From Zoogloea sp. (GTDB lineage Bacteria; Pseudomonadota; Gammaproteobacteria; Burkholderiales; Rhodocyclaceae), in NCBI GenBank assembly GCA_009026175.1, contig WBTZ01000040.1:1-37834 (forward strand): a DNA stretch of 37,834 bases. The letters are read 5' to 3'. Positions 16,121-23,701 of the stretch are shown here, piece after piece (position 1 is the stretch's first letter; each line of letters begins with the position of its first letter). The notes under the pieces are model-generated. The model worked only from the letters and a program-made list of their open reading frames with translations, was not told the DNA's origin and made no database searches. A program made the position numbers and the translations under genes.

Positions 16121-16928
16121 GCTGTTGTCCCGCCTTGGCCGGAGTCTGTGGACGGTCTATGAATACCTCGCCATGGTGCTGGGACTGGGCGCCCTGGCGG
16201 TGCTGTGCCTGACCTGGCTGCCGTTCGCCCTGCTCTGCAGCGTCCTGCCGCGGCGGGCCGGGACTTTCGTCGGGCGGATGGCGATCATGATCGGTTTCCG
16301 GATCTACCTCCACTTCCTGACGATCTTTTGCGCCTGCCGCTTCGATCTGCGGGCTGTCGATGCCCTGCGCCGGGAGCGCCCCCTGATCCTGGTGGCCAAC
16401 CATCCTTCCCTGCTCGACGTGGTGATGATCGTGTCGCGCCTGCCCGATGCGGTATGCGTCATGAAGGCGGCGCTGATGGACAACATCCTGCTGGGGGCCG
16501 CCGCCCGGCTGGCCCGCTACATCCGCAACGATTCGCCGATGCGGATGGTCCGTGGCGCCCGCAGCGAGCTGCAGCGCGGCTCGCACCTGGTGATCTTCCC
16601 CGAGGGGTCGCGGACACAGGACTTCCCCTTTGATGCCTGCACCAATGCCGCGGGCCTCATCGCCAGCAGCGCGCGGGTGCCGGTCCAGGCGCTGCTCATC
16701 GAGTTCAGTTCGCCCTACCTGGGCAAGGCCTGGCCCCTGTTCCGCAAGCCCGAGCTACCCCTGCGTTTCGGGATCCGGCTGGGGCGGCGGTTTGATCCGC
16801 CGGACCACGGCCGCGCCTTCGCCGGTGTCCTGGAAGCCTATTTCCGTGAGGAGCTCGCCGGCCCGGGCAACGCCGCATCCTCATGCCCTGCCGTGCCTGC
16901 CTCCCGTCAAGAAAGTTCCGCGTCGTGA
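16113..16928 (+). CDS. PlsC-type 1-acylglycerol-phosphate acyltransferase family protein
   Basis: The product has 271 residues. One or two hydrophobic helices (about 17-46) are followed by an acyltransferase domain with NHPSLLD (96-102, the HxxxxD catalytic box) and FPEGSRT (162-168, the phosphate-binding box). Family enzymes move acyl groups from ACP or CoA to lipid hydroxyls. In this cluster it probably esterifies the aryl polyene chain to a lipid or sugar acceptor; that is inference. The start is the ATG at 16113, overlapping the MipA gene by eight bases. The stop overlaps the glycosyltransferase start as TGATG. Confidence 0.87.
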   Translation: MTRLLSRLGRSLWTVYEYLAMVLGLGALAVLCLTWLPFALLCSVLPRRAGTFVGRMAIMIGFRIYLHFLTIFCACRFDLRAVDALRRERPLILVANHPSLLDVVMIVSRLPDAVCVMKAALMDNILLGAAARLARYIRNDSPMRMVRGARSELQRGSHLVIFPEGSRTQDFPFDACTNAAGLIASSARVPVQALLIEFSSPYLGKAWPLFRKPELPLRFGIRLGRRFDPPDHGRAFAGVLEAYFREELAGPGNAASSCPAVPASRQESSAS

Positions 16929-17692
16929 TGACCCAAGCGTCGACCACCCACCTGGTCCTTATTCCCAGCTACAACCCTGGCCCCAAGGTCGATGAGACGG
17001 TGCGCGAGGCGCGCCGGTACTGGAATCCGGTGTGGGTGGTGGTGGATGGCAGCACGGACGGCAGTACGGCGCGCCTGCGGGCGATGGCTGAGGCGGATGC
17101 CGGCCTGCGGGTGATCGAGCTGCCGGTCAATCGTGGCAAGGGCTCGGCGGTGCTGGAGGGCCTGCGCGCAGCTGCCGCCGAAGGCTTTACGCACGTGCTG
17201 ACGATGGATTCCGACGGCCAGCATCCGGCACCCTGCATCCCCGAGTTCATGGCCGTCTCGGCTCGCCACCCCGGCTGCATGGTGCTGGGCAAGCCGGTGT
17301 TCGACGCGGCGGCGCCCAGCCTGCGGGTCAAGGGCCGTGAGGTCTCCAACTGGTGGGCCAATCTCGAGACCCTGTGGGTGGGCATCGGCGATTCGCTGTT
17401 CGGCTTCCGTATCTATCCGATCGCCCCGCTGGAGAAGATCATGCGCGGCCAGCGCTGGATGCGCCGCTTCGATTTCGACCCGGAGGCGGTGGTGCGCCTG
17501 GCCTGGGCGGGGGTGCGCCCGATCAACCTGCCGGCGCCGGTGCGCTACTTCCGGGCTGACGAGGGCGGGGTGTCGCACTTCCGTTACTTCCGCGACAACC
17601 GCCTGCTCACCTGGATGCACACACGGTTGTTCATCGGCTTTCTATGGCGTTTGCCGCGCCTGCTCGGGCGCCGGCTTGCCGGCGGGCGCTGA
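16928..17692 (+). CDS. Family 2 glycosyltransferase of the pigment cluster
   Basis: This 254-residue GT-A fold enzyme has the nucleotide-sugar motif VVDGSTDGS (38-46) and the metal-binding TMDSDGQH (92-99), which resembles the dolichol-phosphate-mannose-synthase branch. No membrane anchor is obvious except a basic-hydrophobic C-terminus. It likely attaches a sugar to the aryl head group or to the lipid carrier. The ATG overlaps the acyltransferase stop; the frame is open 15 codons further up, but inside the acyltransferase. The last 51 bases overlap the convergent antiporter gene, so the C-terminal LPRLLGRRLAGGR is coded opposite the antiporter tail. Confidence 0.87.
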   Translation: MTQASTTHLVLIPSYNPGPKVDETVREARRYWNPVWVVVDGSTDGSTARLRAMAEADAGLRVIELPVNRGKGSAVLEGLRAAAAEGFTHVLTMDSDGQHPAPCIPEFMAVSARHPGCMVLGKPVFDAAAPSLRVKGREVSNWWANLETLWVGIGDSLFGFRIYPIAPLEKIMRGQRWMRRFDFDPEAVVRLAWAGVRPINLPAPVRYFRADEGGVSHFRYFRDNRLLTWMHTRLFIGFLWRLPRLLGRRLAGGR

Positions 17693-18982
17693 GCGCCCTG
17701 GCACCGCCAGCCCCATGCGGGGCAGCCAGCGGCGCAGCCCGGGGGTGGTGACCACGGTGCTGACGATGGCCATCAGGACCAGCATGGTGAACATGTCCTG
17801 GGAGATCACGCCCAGGTCGTAGCCCACGTTGATGACGATCAGCTCCATCAGTGCCCGCGTGTTCATCATGATGCCCAGCACGCTGGATTCCGCGTGGCCG
17901 AGGCCGCAGCTGCGCGCCGCCACGTAGGTGCCGCCGAACTTGCCGAGGGTCGCCAGCAGCGTGGTCAGGATGCACCAGCCCCACAGGCTGGCCGTATCGA
18001 GCCCGCCGATATTGGTGCGCAGGCCGGTGTAGGTGAAGAAGATGGGCAGGAAGAACACGCTCACGAAATGGCCGATGCGCTCCTTCCAGGCTTTGACCAG
18101 CTCGTGTTCGTCATGCACCAGCACCCCCATCACGAAGCCGCCGAAGATGGCGAAGATGCCCAGCTTGTAGGTGGTCATGGCGCACAGGAAGATGGCCGCC
18201 AGCAGCAGGCCCATCAGGTGCGGCGAGAGGTGGCCGTGGTGGCGGGTGCGGCGCACCGCCAGCTTCATCAGGGGCCGCACGCCGTACCACGCGACGGCCA
18301 TGAAGAGCGTCACCAGCACGACCTTGGTGCCGAACTCCAGCGCATCGAAACGGGACAGGGTGAGGGTGGTGACCAAGGCCAGCAGCAGCCAGCCGACCAC
18401 GTCGTTGATGGCCGCCGCACTGATTGCGATGACCCCGATGGGGCGCCTCGTCAATTCGAACTCGATCATGATCCGGCCGAGGATGGGCAGGGCGGTGATC
18501 GAAAATGCGGTGGCGATGAACAGCCCGGAGGCGAGCCGGTCGGCCTGCGGCGACAGCTCGGGCGCCGACACCCAGCCGAAGGCCAGCCCCAGCGCGAAGG
18601 GCGCCACCAGGCCCGCCAGGGCGACGCGGCTCACCGCCTTGCGGTTGTGGCGCTCCGACAGGTGCGAGAAGTCGAACTCGATGCCGATCTGGAACATCAG
18701 CAGGATGAGGCCGATCTGCGACAGGATCTGCATGGGCTCCGGCGGCGCCGAGCGGAACACGTAATCGAACACGTCCGGGGCCAGGAGGCCGAACAGGGAC
18801 GGCCCGAGCAGGATGCCGATGATGATCTCGCCGACCGCCGGCGACTGGCCGACCCGTTTGGCGAGGATGCCGCCGACCCGCCCGGCGAGGACGATCACCG
18901 TGAGCTGCAGCAGGGTGAAGAACAGCGTCGCCTCGGTCTTGTGGACCGAGAGGCTGGCGGCCAGCGGGTGCCCGGTGCTCAT
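17642..18982 (-). CDS. CPA2-type cation:proton antiporter
   Basis: The 446-residue inner-membrane protein has about 12 helices and family landmarks: VGEIIIGILLGPSLFG (50-65), LILLMFQIGIEFDF (92-105) and AFSITALPILGRIMIE. It also has AAAINDVVGW, with Asn193-Asp194 at the ion-binding site, and GKFGGTYVAAR. It resembles KefB/NapA-type Na+ or K+/H+ exchangers but lacks a C-terminal TrkA-N domain. The Asn-Asp pair is the one usually linked to electroneutral exchange, whereas many CPA2 proteins have Asp-Asp. Its ATG starts four bases after the ketoreductase stop, so it is the last gene of the right pigment arm. Whether it serves the pathway (for example by balancing proton-driven export) or is a passenger is unknown. 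Confidence 0.88.
   Translation of the reverse strand: MSTGHPLAASLSVHKTEATLFFTLLQLTVIVLAGRVGGILAKRVGQSPAVGEIIIGILLGPSLFGLLAPDVFDYVFRSAPPEPMQILSQIGLILLMFQIGIEFDFSHLSERHNRKAVSRVALAGLVAPFALGLAFGWVSAPELSPQADRLASGLFIATAFSITALPILGRIMIEFELTRRPIGVIAISAAAINDVVGWLLLALVTTLTLSRFDALEFGTKVVLVTLFMAVAWYGVRPLMKLAVRRTRHHGHLSPHLMGLLLAAIFLCAMTTYKLGIFAIFGGFVMGVLVHDEHELVKAWKERIGHFVSVFFLPIFFTYTGLRTNIGGLDTASLWGWCILTTLLATLGKFGGTYVAARSCGLGHAESSVLGIMMNTRALMELIVINVGYDLGVISQDMFTMLVLMAIVSTVVTTPGLRRWLPRMGLAVPGRSAPAGKPAPEQARQTP
17669..17684. other. Palindrome in the overlap of two convergent operons
   Basis: A perfect 7-base inverted repeat, CGCCGGC-TT-GCCGGCG, lies inside the 51-base region where the glycosyltransferase and antiporter genes overlap tail to tail. 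No T-tract follows on either strand, so it is not a classical intrinsic terminator, but it could promote pausing or Rho-dependent ending in both directions. Confidence 0.4.
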
Positions 18983-18986
18983 CGGT

Positions 18987-19706
18987 TCACACCATGCCGC
19001 CGTTGATCGAGATGACCTGGCCGGTGATGTAGGTGGCCTGGCCGGACGCCAGGAAGGCCACCAGATCGGCCACCTCCTCGGGGCGGCCGGCGCGTTTCAT
19101 GGGCACCAGGCGCTCGATCGCAGCCTGGTCGAAGCTGCCCTCGATCATGTCGGTGGCCACGATCCCCGGCGCCACCGCATTGACCGTGATGCCGCGGCTG
19201 GCCAGCTCCTGGGCGAGGGCCTTGGTGGCGGAATGGAGGGCGCCCTTGGCGGCGGAATAATTGACCTGGCCCCGGTTGCCCATCAGGCCGGCCACCGAGG
19301 TGATGGTGATGATGCGGCCCCAGCGCCCGCGGATCATCGGCATGGTGAGGGGCTGGGTGACGTTGTAGAAGCCGTTCAGGTTCACGTCGATGACCTGCCG
19401 CCACGTGTCCGGCCCCATGCCGGGGAACACCGCGTCGGCGTGCAGGCCGGCGTTGTTCACCAGGATGGAGACGGGGCCGTCGGCCAGGATGGCCTCAAGG
19501 GCCGCAGACGTGGCGGCTGCGTCGGTGATGTCGAAGCTCACGCTGTCGGCGGAGCCGCCAGCGGCGCGGATGCCGGCGACGACCTCGGCGGCGCGGGCGG
19601 CGTTGCGGTTGGCGTGGACCAGCACATGATGGCCGTCGGCGGCCAGGCGGCGGGCGATGGCGGCGCCGATGCCGCCGCTGCCTCCGGTGACGAGGGCGCG
19701 CTTCAT
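18987..19706 (-). CDS. apeQ: 3-oxoacyl-ACP reductase of the aryl polyene pathway (FabG-like)
   Basis: The product is a 239-residue short-chain dehydrogenase with the NADP(H) box TGGSGGIG (7-14), NNAG (84-87) and catalytic residues Ser137, Tyr150 and Lys154 in NYSAAKGALHSATK. It reduces each beta-keto group after chain extension so that dehydration can give a double bond; it corresponds to ApeQ of type II aryl polyene synthases. The ATG overlaps the dehydratase stop as ATGA, and the antiporter starts four bases after its stop. Position rather than sequence separates it from housekeeping FabG. Confidence 0.92.
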   Translation of the reverse strand: MKRALVTGGSGGIGAAIARRLAADGHHVLVHANRNAARAAEVVAGIRAAGGSADSVSFDITDAAATSAALEAILADGPVSILVNNAGLHADAVFPGMGPDTWRQVIDVNLNGFYNVTQPLTMPMIRGRWGRIITITSVAGLMGNRGQVNYSAAKGALHSATKALAQELASRGITVNAVAPGIVATDMIEGSFDQAAIERLVPMKRAGRPEEVADLVAFLASGQATYITGQVISINGGMV

Positions 19707-20140
19707 TGCAGGCCCTCCGCGTCGAGGATCACCGCGGCGCGGCCGTCCAGCAGGGCCTGGCCGGCGGCCGACACGCTGAAGCGGTAGAGCACCTGGCGGG
19801 CATCGCCCGACACCCGTTCGGCGTCGATCTGCAGGTCTGCATCCTGGTCGTCCAGGTGCAGGGTGTGGAAGCGCACCCCGCGCACGCTGGCCAGGTAGCC
19901 CTGGCGCGGCGGCCGGCCCTGGCCGGTGAGGAGTCCGCCATGCACGGCCATGGCCTGGGCGGCATATTCGATGCCCGTCGCCACGCCCAGGCGGTCGCCC
20001 GCGCGCAGGGGGTTGTCACTGCGCCGGTGGCTGCTGGCGGTGCATTGGATGGAGGATTCGTTCCAGGCGACGACGCGGTCGAGGAGGCACATGTCCCCCT
20101 GGTGGGGGATGCGGGCGGCAATGGCGCTGCGATCTAGCAT
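19703..20140 (-). CDS. apeP: 3-hydroxyacyl-ACP dehydratase-like hot-dog protein
   Basis: This 145-residue protein has a hot-dog fold. The N-terminus IPHQGDMCLLDRV (11-23) carries His13, and GIEYAAQAMAVHG carries a glutamate; both are in the positions expected for FabZ/FabA-like dehydratases. It matches ApeP, which forms a mixed dehydratase with ApeI in characterised aryl polyene systems; a short ApeI-like gene is also present at 27554. It removes water from the beta-hydroxy intermediate to extend the conjugated chain. It overlaps the chain-length-factor gene by seven bases and the ketoreductase gene by four. Confidence 0.88.
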   Translation of the reverse strand: MLDRSAIAARIPHQGDMCLLDRVVAWNESSIQCTASSHRRSDNPLRAGDRLGVATGIEYAAQAMAVHGGLLTGQGRPPRQGYLASVRGVRFHTLHLDDQDADLQIDAERVSGDARQVLYRFSVSAAGQALLDGRAAVILDAEGLQ

Positions 20141-20940
20141 GGGCTTACGGTCACCTGCAGGCTGAGGGGGGCGAGGTACTCGAGGGCGGCGCCGCCGGCG
20201 CGGCGGGTGGCCAGCAGCGCGAGCAGGGGCAGGCCGCGCAGGGCCGGGATGGCCAGGCGCAGGGCGTCGAGCTGCGGGTCGGCGAGGGCCGTCACCGGCG
20301 CATCCGACAGGCTCACGGAGATCTGCGCCAGGCTGCGCGGGCCCCGGGACGGGCTGAGCACGAGACCGATGCCTCCCGCGTCGGGGATGGGCCGGGCGGC
20401 GGCCAGGGGCGCGGGATACTCGGCGTCGTAGGCGATCAGGGCGCAGGACGCGCCGCTGCAGCCCACCTGCACCAGGGTCTCCAGCAAGCCCGCCGCAAAG
20501 CTGCCGTCGTGGGCGCACAGGGACTGGCTGGCCGCCATGGCGCCGGTGGCGATGCTCCAGTAGCCGGCCGGCGTGTTGTGCAGGGAGTTGTGGAAGCGGG
20601 TGGGGGAGACCCGCTGGTCGTCGGAGGCCAGGGTCTCGCACAGGGCATGGCAGTTGTGCCCGTCGGCGGTGGAGGCCGAGAACACCGTTGCGACCCCGGC
20701 AGGGTCGAGCCCGGCGTGGTCGAGGGCCGCCAGGCCGCTGGCCAGGGCGATCCGCACCACCCGGCTGGCCCGGCGCCTTTCGGCCGGCGGCAGCAAGGCC
20801 GGTGCCGGCAACACGCTGGGGGCGCTGGCGTAGGTGCCCTGCCCGGCCAGGACGGCGGCGGCGGTGGACCAGTCGGGGAGGCCGGGGGCGATCAGGCCGA
20901 CACCGTCTAGCCACGCGGACAGCTGCGGAGCGGCGCTCAT
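20134..20940 (-). CDS. apeC: Ketosynthase-like chain-length factor
   Basis: The 268-residue protein is related to beta-ketoacyl synthases but shorter (KS enzymes have about 400 residues). It lacks the catalytic cysteine-histidine-histidine set; the nucleophile region reads TGAMAASQSLCAHDG. It begins LSAWLDGVGLIAPGLPDW, as usual for ketoacyl-synt_2 proteins of aryl polyene clusters. In characterised systems ApeC pairs with the active ketosynthase ApeO and helps set chain length. Here its ATG overlaps the stop of that ketosynthase gene, fitting an obligate pair. Confidence 0.9.
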   Translation of the reverse strand: MSAAPQLSAWLDGVGLIAPGLPDWSTAAAVLAGQGTYASAPSVLPAPALLPPAERRRASRVVRIALASGLAALDHAGLDPAGVATVFSASTADGHNCHALCETLASDDQRVSPTRFHNSLHNTPAGYWSIATGAMAASQSLCAHDGSFAAGLLETLVQVGCSGASCALIAYDAEYPAPLAAARPIPDAGGIGLVLSPSRGPRSLAQISVSLSDAPVTALADPQLDALRLAIPALRGLPLLALLATRRAGGAALEYLAPLSLQVTVSPC

Positions 20941-22130
20941 CCTGCCCTCCCGAAGACCAGGCTGCAGTTGCTGCCGCCAAAACCGAAGGAGTTGCTCATG
21001 GCATGGCGCGGCGCCGCGCTACGGGTGGTGAGGAGGTAGTCGATGGGGATGGCCGGGTCGGTGCTGCGGGTGTTTGGGCTGCCCGGCAGGAAGCCGTCGG
21101 CGAGGGCCAGGGCGCAGACGCTGGCTTCCAGGGCGCCGGCCGCCCCGAGGGTGTGGCCGGTGATGCCCTTGGTCGAGCTGGCCGGCACCCGGGCGCCGAA
21201 CAGGGCCGCCACGGCGCAGCCTTCGGCCGCGTCATTGTTGGGCGTGGCGGTGCCGTGCAGGTTGATGTAATCGATGGCATCGACGTCCAGCCCGGCCTCG
21301 GCCAGGGCCGCCTCCATGGCCAGGCGTGCGCCCAGCCCTTCCGGGTGGGGCGACGACATGTGGTGGGCGTCGCTGGACTCGCCGCTGCCCAGCAGCAGCA
21401 CGGCGCTGGCATCCAGGCTGGTGGGCGGGCGCTCGAGCAGGGCGAAGGCGGCCCCTTCGCCGATGGAGATGCCCTTGCGTTCGGCGTCATAGGGCCGGCA
21501 GGGCTCGGCGGCGGTGAGCTCCAGGGAGGCGAAGCCGTGCAGCGTGGTGTAGCACAGGCTGTCGACACCGCCGACCAGGGCCACGTCGATCAGGCCCGCG
21601 TGGATCAGCCGCGCGGCGGCGGCGAAGACCTTGGCCGACGAGGAGCAGGCGGTGGACACCACGCAGGCCGGCCCTTCCAGGGCGAAGGCCTCACGCACGA
21701 AGGCGGCCAGGGAATAGGTGCTGTGGGTGCCGGGGTAGAAGAAGCCGGGGGGCAGGGCCCCGCTCTGCGGATCCCGCTGGCGGTAGGCCAGTTCGGTGCT
21801 GAGGATGCCCGAGGTGCTGGTGCCCAGCACGATGCCGATGCGCCGCGGGCCATGGCGGGCGATGCGTTCGCGCAGCGCCTCGGCGACACCGTCGGCCTCC
21901 AGGGCGCGCAGGGCCAGGCGGTTGTTGCGGCAGTCATAGGCGGCCAGCGCCGGCGGCAGCGGGGTGTCGTCCAGCCCGGGGATCTCGCCGATCCAGGTGT
22001 CCAGCCCCAGGCCTGCGATGTGGTAGGGCTTGAGACCGCTGGTGCCGGCGAGGAGGGCGTTGCGCAGCGGCGCCAGCCCATCGCCGACGCAGGAGGTCAC
22101 GGTGTGGTGTGCGAGGTGCAGTGGAGTCAC
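20937..22130 (-). CDS. apeO: Beta-ketoacyl-ACP synthase, catalytic partner of the chain-length factor
   Basis: This 397-residue thiolase-fold enzyme has all catalytic residues: Cys162 in VSTACSSSA, His292 in NLHGTAT and His326 in KGITGHTLGA. The tail motif NSFGFGGSN is present. It condenses malonyl-ACP with the growing aryl polyene and corresponds to ApeO. The start codon is GTG, 56 bases after the methyltransferase stop, giving MTPLHLAHHT; no strong ribosome-binding site is seen. The gap before it is one of the few in this arm, so a secondary promoter there is possible but not shown. Confidence 0.93.
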   Translation of the reverse strand: MTPLHLAHHTVTSCVGDGLAPLRNALLAGTSGLKPYHIAGLGLDTWIGEIPGLDDTPLPPALAAYDCRNNRLALRALEADGVAEALRERIARHGPRRIGIVLGTSTSGILSTELAYRQRDPQSGALPPGFFYPGTHSTYSLAAFVREAFALEGPACVVSTACSSSAKVFAAAARLIHAGLIDVALVGGVDSLCYTTLHGFASLELTAAEPCRPYDAERKGISIGEGAAFALLERPPTSLDASAVLLLGSGESSDAHHMSSPHPEGLGARLAMEAALAEAGLDVDAIDYINLHGTATPNNDAAEGCAVAALFGARVPASSTKGITGHTLGAAGALEASVCALALADGFLPGSPNTRSTDPAIPIDYLLTTRSAAPRHAMSNSFGFGGSNCSLVFGRAG

Positions 22131-22186
22131 GTTTCGGGGCGCTTGGGAGGTGGCCGGAGTCTACCAGAGGCGGCTGTTTCGGGTGC

Positions 22187-22918
22187 TTATGACGTTGGGT
22201 TTGATGTGGGGCGGGCGAGAATCAGGACGTTGGCGAAGCCGGCGCCGGGCATGTCCCGGATCTCGGTGCTGAAGCCCAGCTCGCGCAGCAGGGCGCACCA
22301 GCCTGCCGCGCTGCGGCAGTGGAGGCGTGGCCAGCCTCCGCCATGGCCCAGCACCACCAGGCTGTCCACCAGGCGGGACAGGTGATGGGGCAGGCCGGCG
22401 GCGGCATCGCCGACCCGCATCAGCAGGCGGCCGTCGCCGGGGAGAGCGGTGCGGATCCGGTGCAGGAGTGCTTCCTGGGCCGCTGGCGGCACGTAGTGGA
22501 GCACATCGAAGAGGGTGACCACGTCGGCTGGCGGCAGTGCCGCGGCACACATGTCGTCCGCCTCGAGCTTTACGGGGAGCGGGCTGCCGGCCAGCGCCTG
22601 GCGGGCATGGGCGATGGAGTGGGCCTGCATGTCCACGCCGTGGTAAGCGAGCATCCGCGGCAGGGGGTGGGCGACGCCGGCCGCGGGGCTGTGCGGGGGC
22701 GTCCCGGCCGCCGCCAGCAGCCAGCTGGCGAGCAGGCCCTGGCCGCAGCCCAGATCCAGGTAGCGTCCGGCTGCAGGGAGCAGGCCGGGTTCGAGCAGGG
22801 CCGGGAACAGGGGGTCGCCCTTCAGTTTGCCGCGGGCGAAGTGCCAGGCCCAGGGGCCGGCCGGGCGATAGGGGGCGCTGGCCTGGTCCACCAGGCGATG
22901 CAGCAAGGCGGCCTTCAC
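22187..22918 (-). CDS. Class I SAM-dependent methyltransferase in the pigment cluster
   Basis: The product has 243 residues with motif I RYLDLGCGQG (52-61), an acidic loop end VDMQAH and motif VVTLFDVLHYVPP. The N-terminal PAGPWAWHFARGKLKGDP segment is recognisable in methyltransferases of aryl polyene loci. It may methylate the aryl ring or a phenolic oxygen; the substrate is inferred from location only. The start is a GTG that overlaps the deacetylase stop as GTGA, so the two are translationally coupled. Confidence 0.82.
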   Translation of the reverse strand: MKAALLHRLVDQASAPYRPAGPWAWHFARGKLKGDPLFPALLEPGLLPAAGRYLDLGCGQGLLASWLLAAAGTPPHSPAAGVAHPLPRMLAYHGVDMQAHSIAHARQALAGSPLPVKLEADDMCAAALPPADVVTLFDVLHYVPPAAQEALLHRIRTALPGDGRLLMRVGDAAAGLPHHLSRLVDSLVVLGHGGGWPRLHCRSAAGWCALLRELGFSTEIRDMPGAGFANVLILARPTSNPTS

Positions 22919-23700
22919 GGCAGGGGCGTCGTGCTCAGGCCGGCATCGCGGATGCGCGCCAGCAGGGTGGGCAAGACCTCGAGGATGACCGGCCGTCCAT
23001 CCGGCGTGCGGGCGGCGTTGCCGTCATGCAGCAGCAGGATGTCGCCGCCGCCGAGGCCGGTGCACAGGCGGGACAGGACGCGCTGCGGGTCGCCCGCCCG
23101 GGTGTCGTAGGCGCGCCGGGTCCAGCTGGCAAGGTGCAGGTCGAGGCGCGACAGGATGGGGTCGAGAAAGGGGTTGCGCAGGCCGGCGGGGGCGCGGAAG
23201 TAGCGGGGCCGGCGGCCACTGAGCTGGCCAAGGGTCTCCTGGGCCGTTGCGATCTCCCGCGCCATGGCGCCGGGGCCCAGGGTGGAGAAGCGCTTCCAGT
23301 GGTGTTCGCTGTGATTCTCGATGGTGTGCCCGGCGGCCAAGATGTCCCTGACCAGGCCGGGGTGGGCGGCGGCGCGGCGGCCGATGCAGAAGAAGGTGGC
23401 GCGTGCCCCGGCGGCGGCGAGCTGCTCCAGCACCCGGGGTGTGACTTCCGGGTCGGGGCCATCGTCGATGCTGATGACGACTTCGCCGCGGCGGGCGGCC
23501 TCGGTGGGCAGGTGGGTCAGGTTGGGGCCGAGCAGGTGGCTGCGCGGCAGCAGGCCGGCGACCGTCAGGGCGGCGTGGTTGGCGACCAGCGCGCCAAGGG
23601 CGGCGGGCCACCAGGCCGGATTGGCAAGCAGCCCCGCCGCGGCGCCGGCGTGGACCAGGGCGCTGGCTTGCAGGAAGGGGCTGGGGCGCCAGCGGGCCAT
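22915..23700 (-). CDS. Polysaccharide deacetylase (NodB domain) with N-terminal membrane segments
   Basis: The 261-residue protein has one or two hydrophobic segments (about 10-52) before a NodB-type domain. That domain shows ISIDDGPDPEVTP (77-88, with the Asp pair), ENHSEHHW (128-135, metal-binding histidines 130 and 134), FRAPAG and DILLLHDG. Enzymes of this fold remove N-acetyl groups from sugars or cleave related amides. Its place between the exporter and the methyltransferase suggests it modifies the sugar or lipid portion of the final conjugate or a cell-wall glycan it contacts. It starts one base after the exporter stop and overlaps the methyltransferase start. It is not part of the minimal aryl polyene set known to me. 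Confidence 0.87.
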   Translation of the reverse strand: MARWRPSPFLQASALVHAGAAAGLLANPAWWPAALGALVANHAALTVAGLLPRSHLLGPNLTHLPTEAARRGEVVISIDDGPDPEVTPRVLEQLAAAGARATFFCIGRRAAAHPGLVRDILAAGHTIENHSEHHWKRFSTLGPGAMAREIATAQETLGQLSGRRPRYFRAPAGLRNPFLDPILSRLDLHLASWTRRAYDTRAGDPQRVLSRLCTGLGGGDILLLHDGNAARTPDGRPVILEVLPTLLARIRDAGLSTTPLP

Positions 23701-23701
23701 G

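Noticed and set aside
22131-22183. Direct repeat GTTTCGGG at 22131 and 22176 before the ketosynthase
   Set aside because: Only eight GC-rich bases at 45-base spacing; likely chance in this composition.
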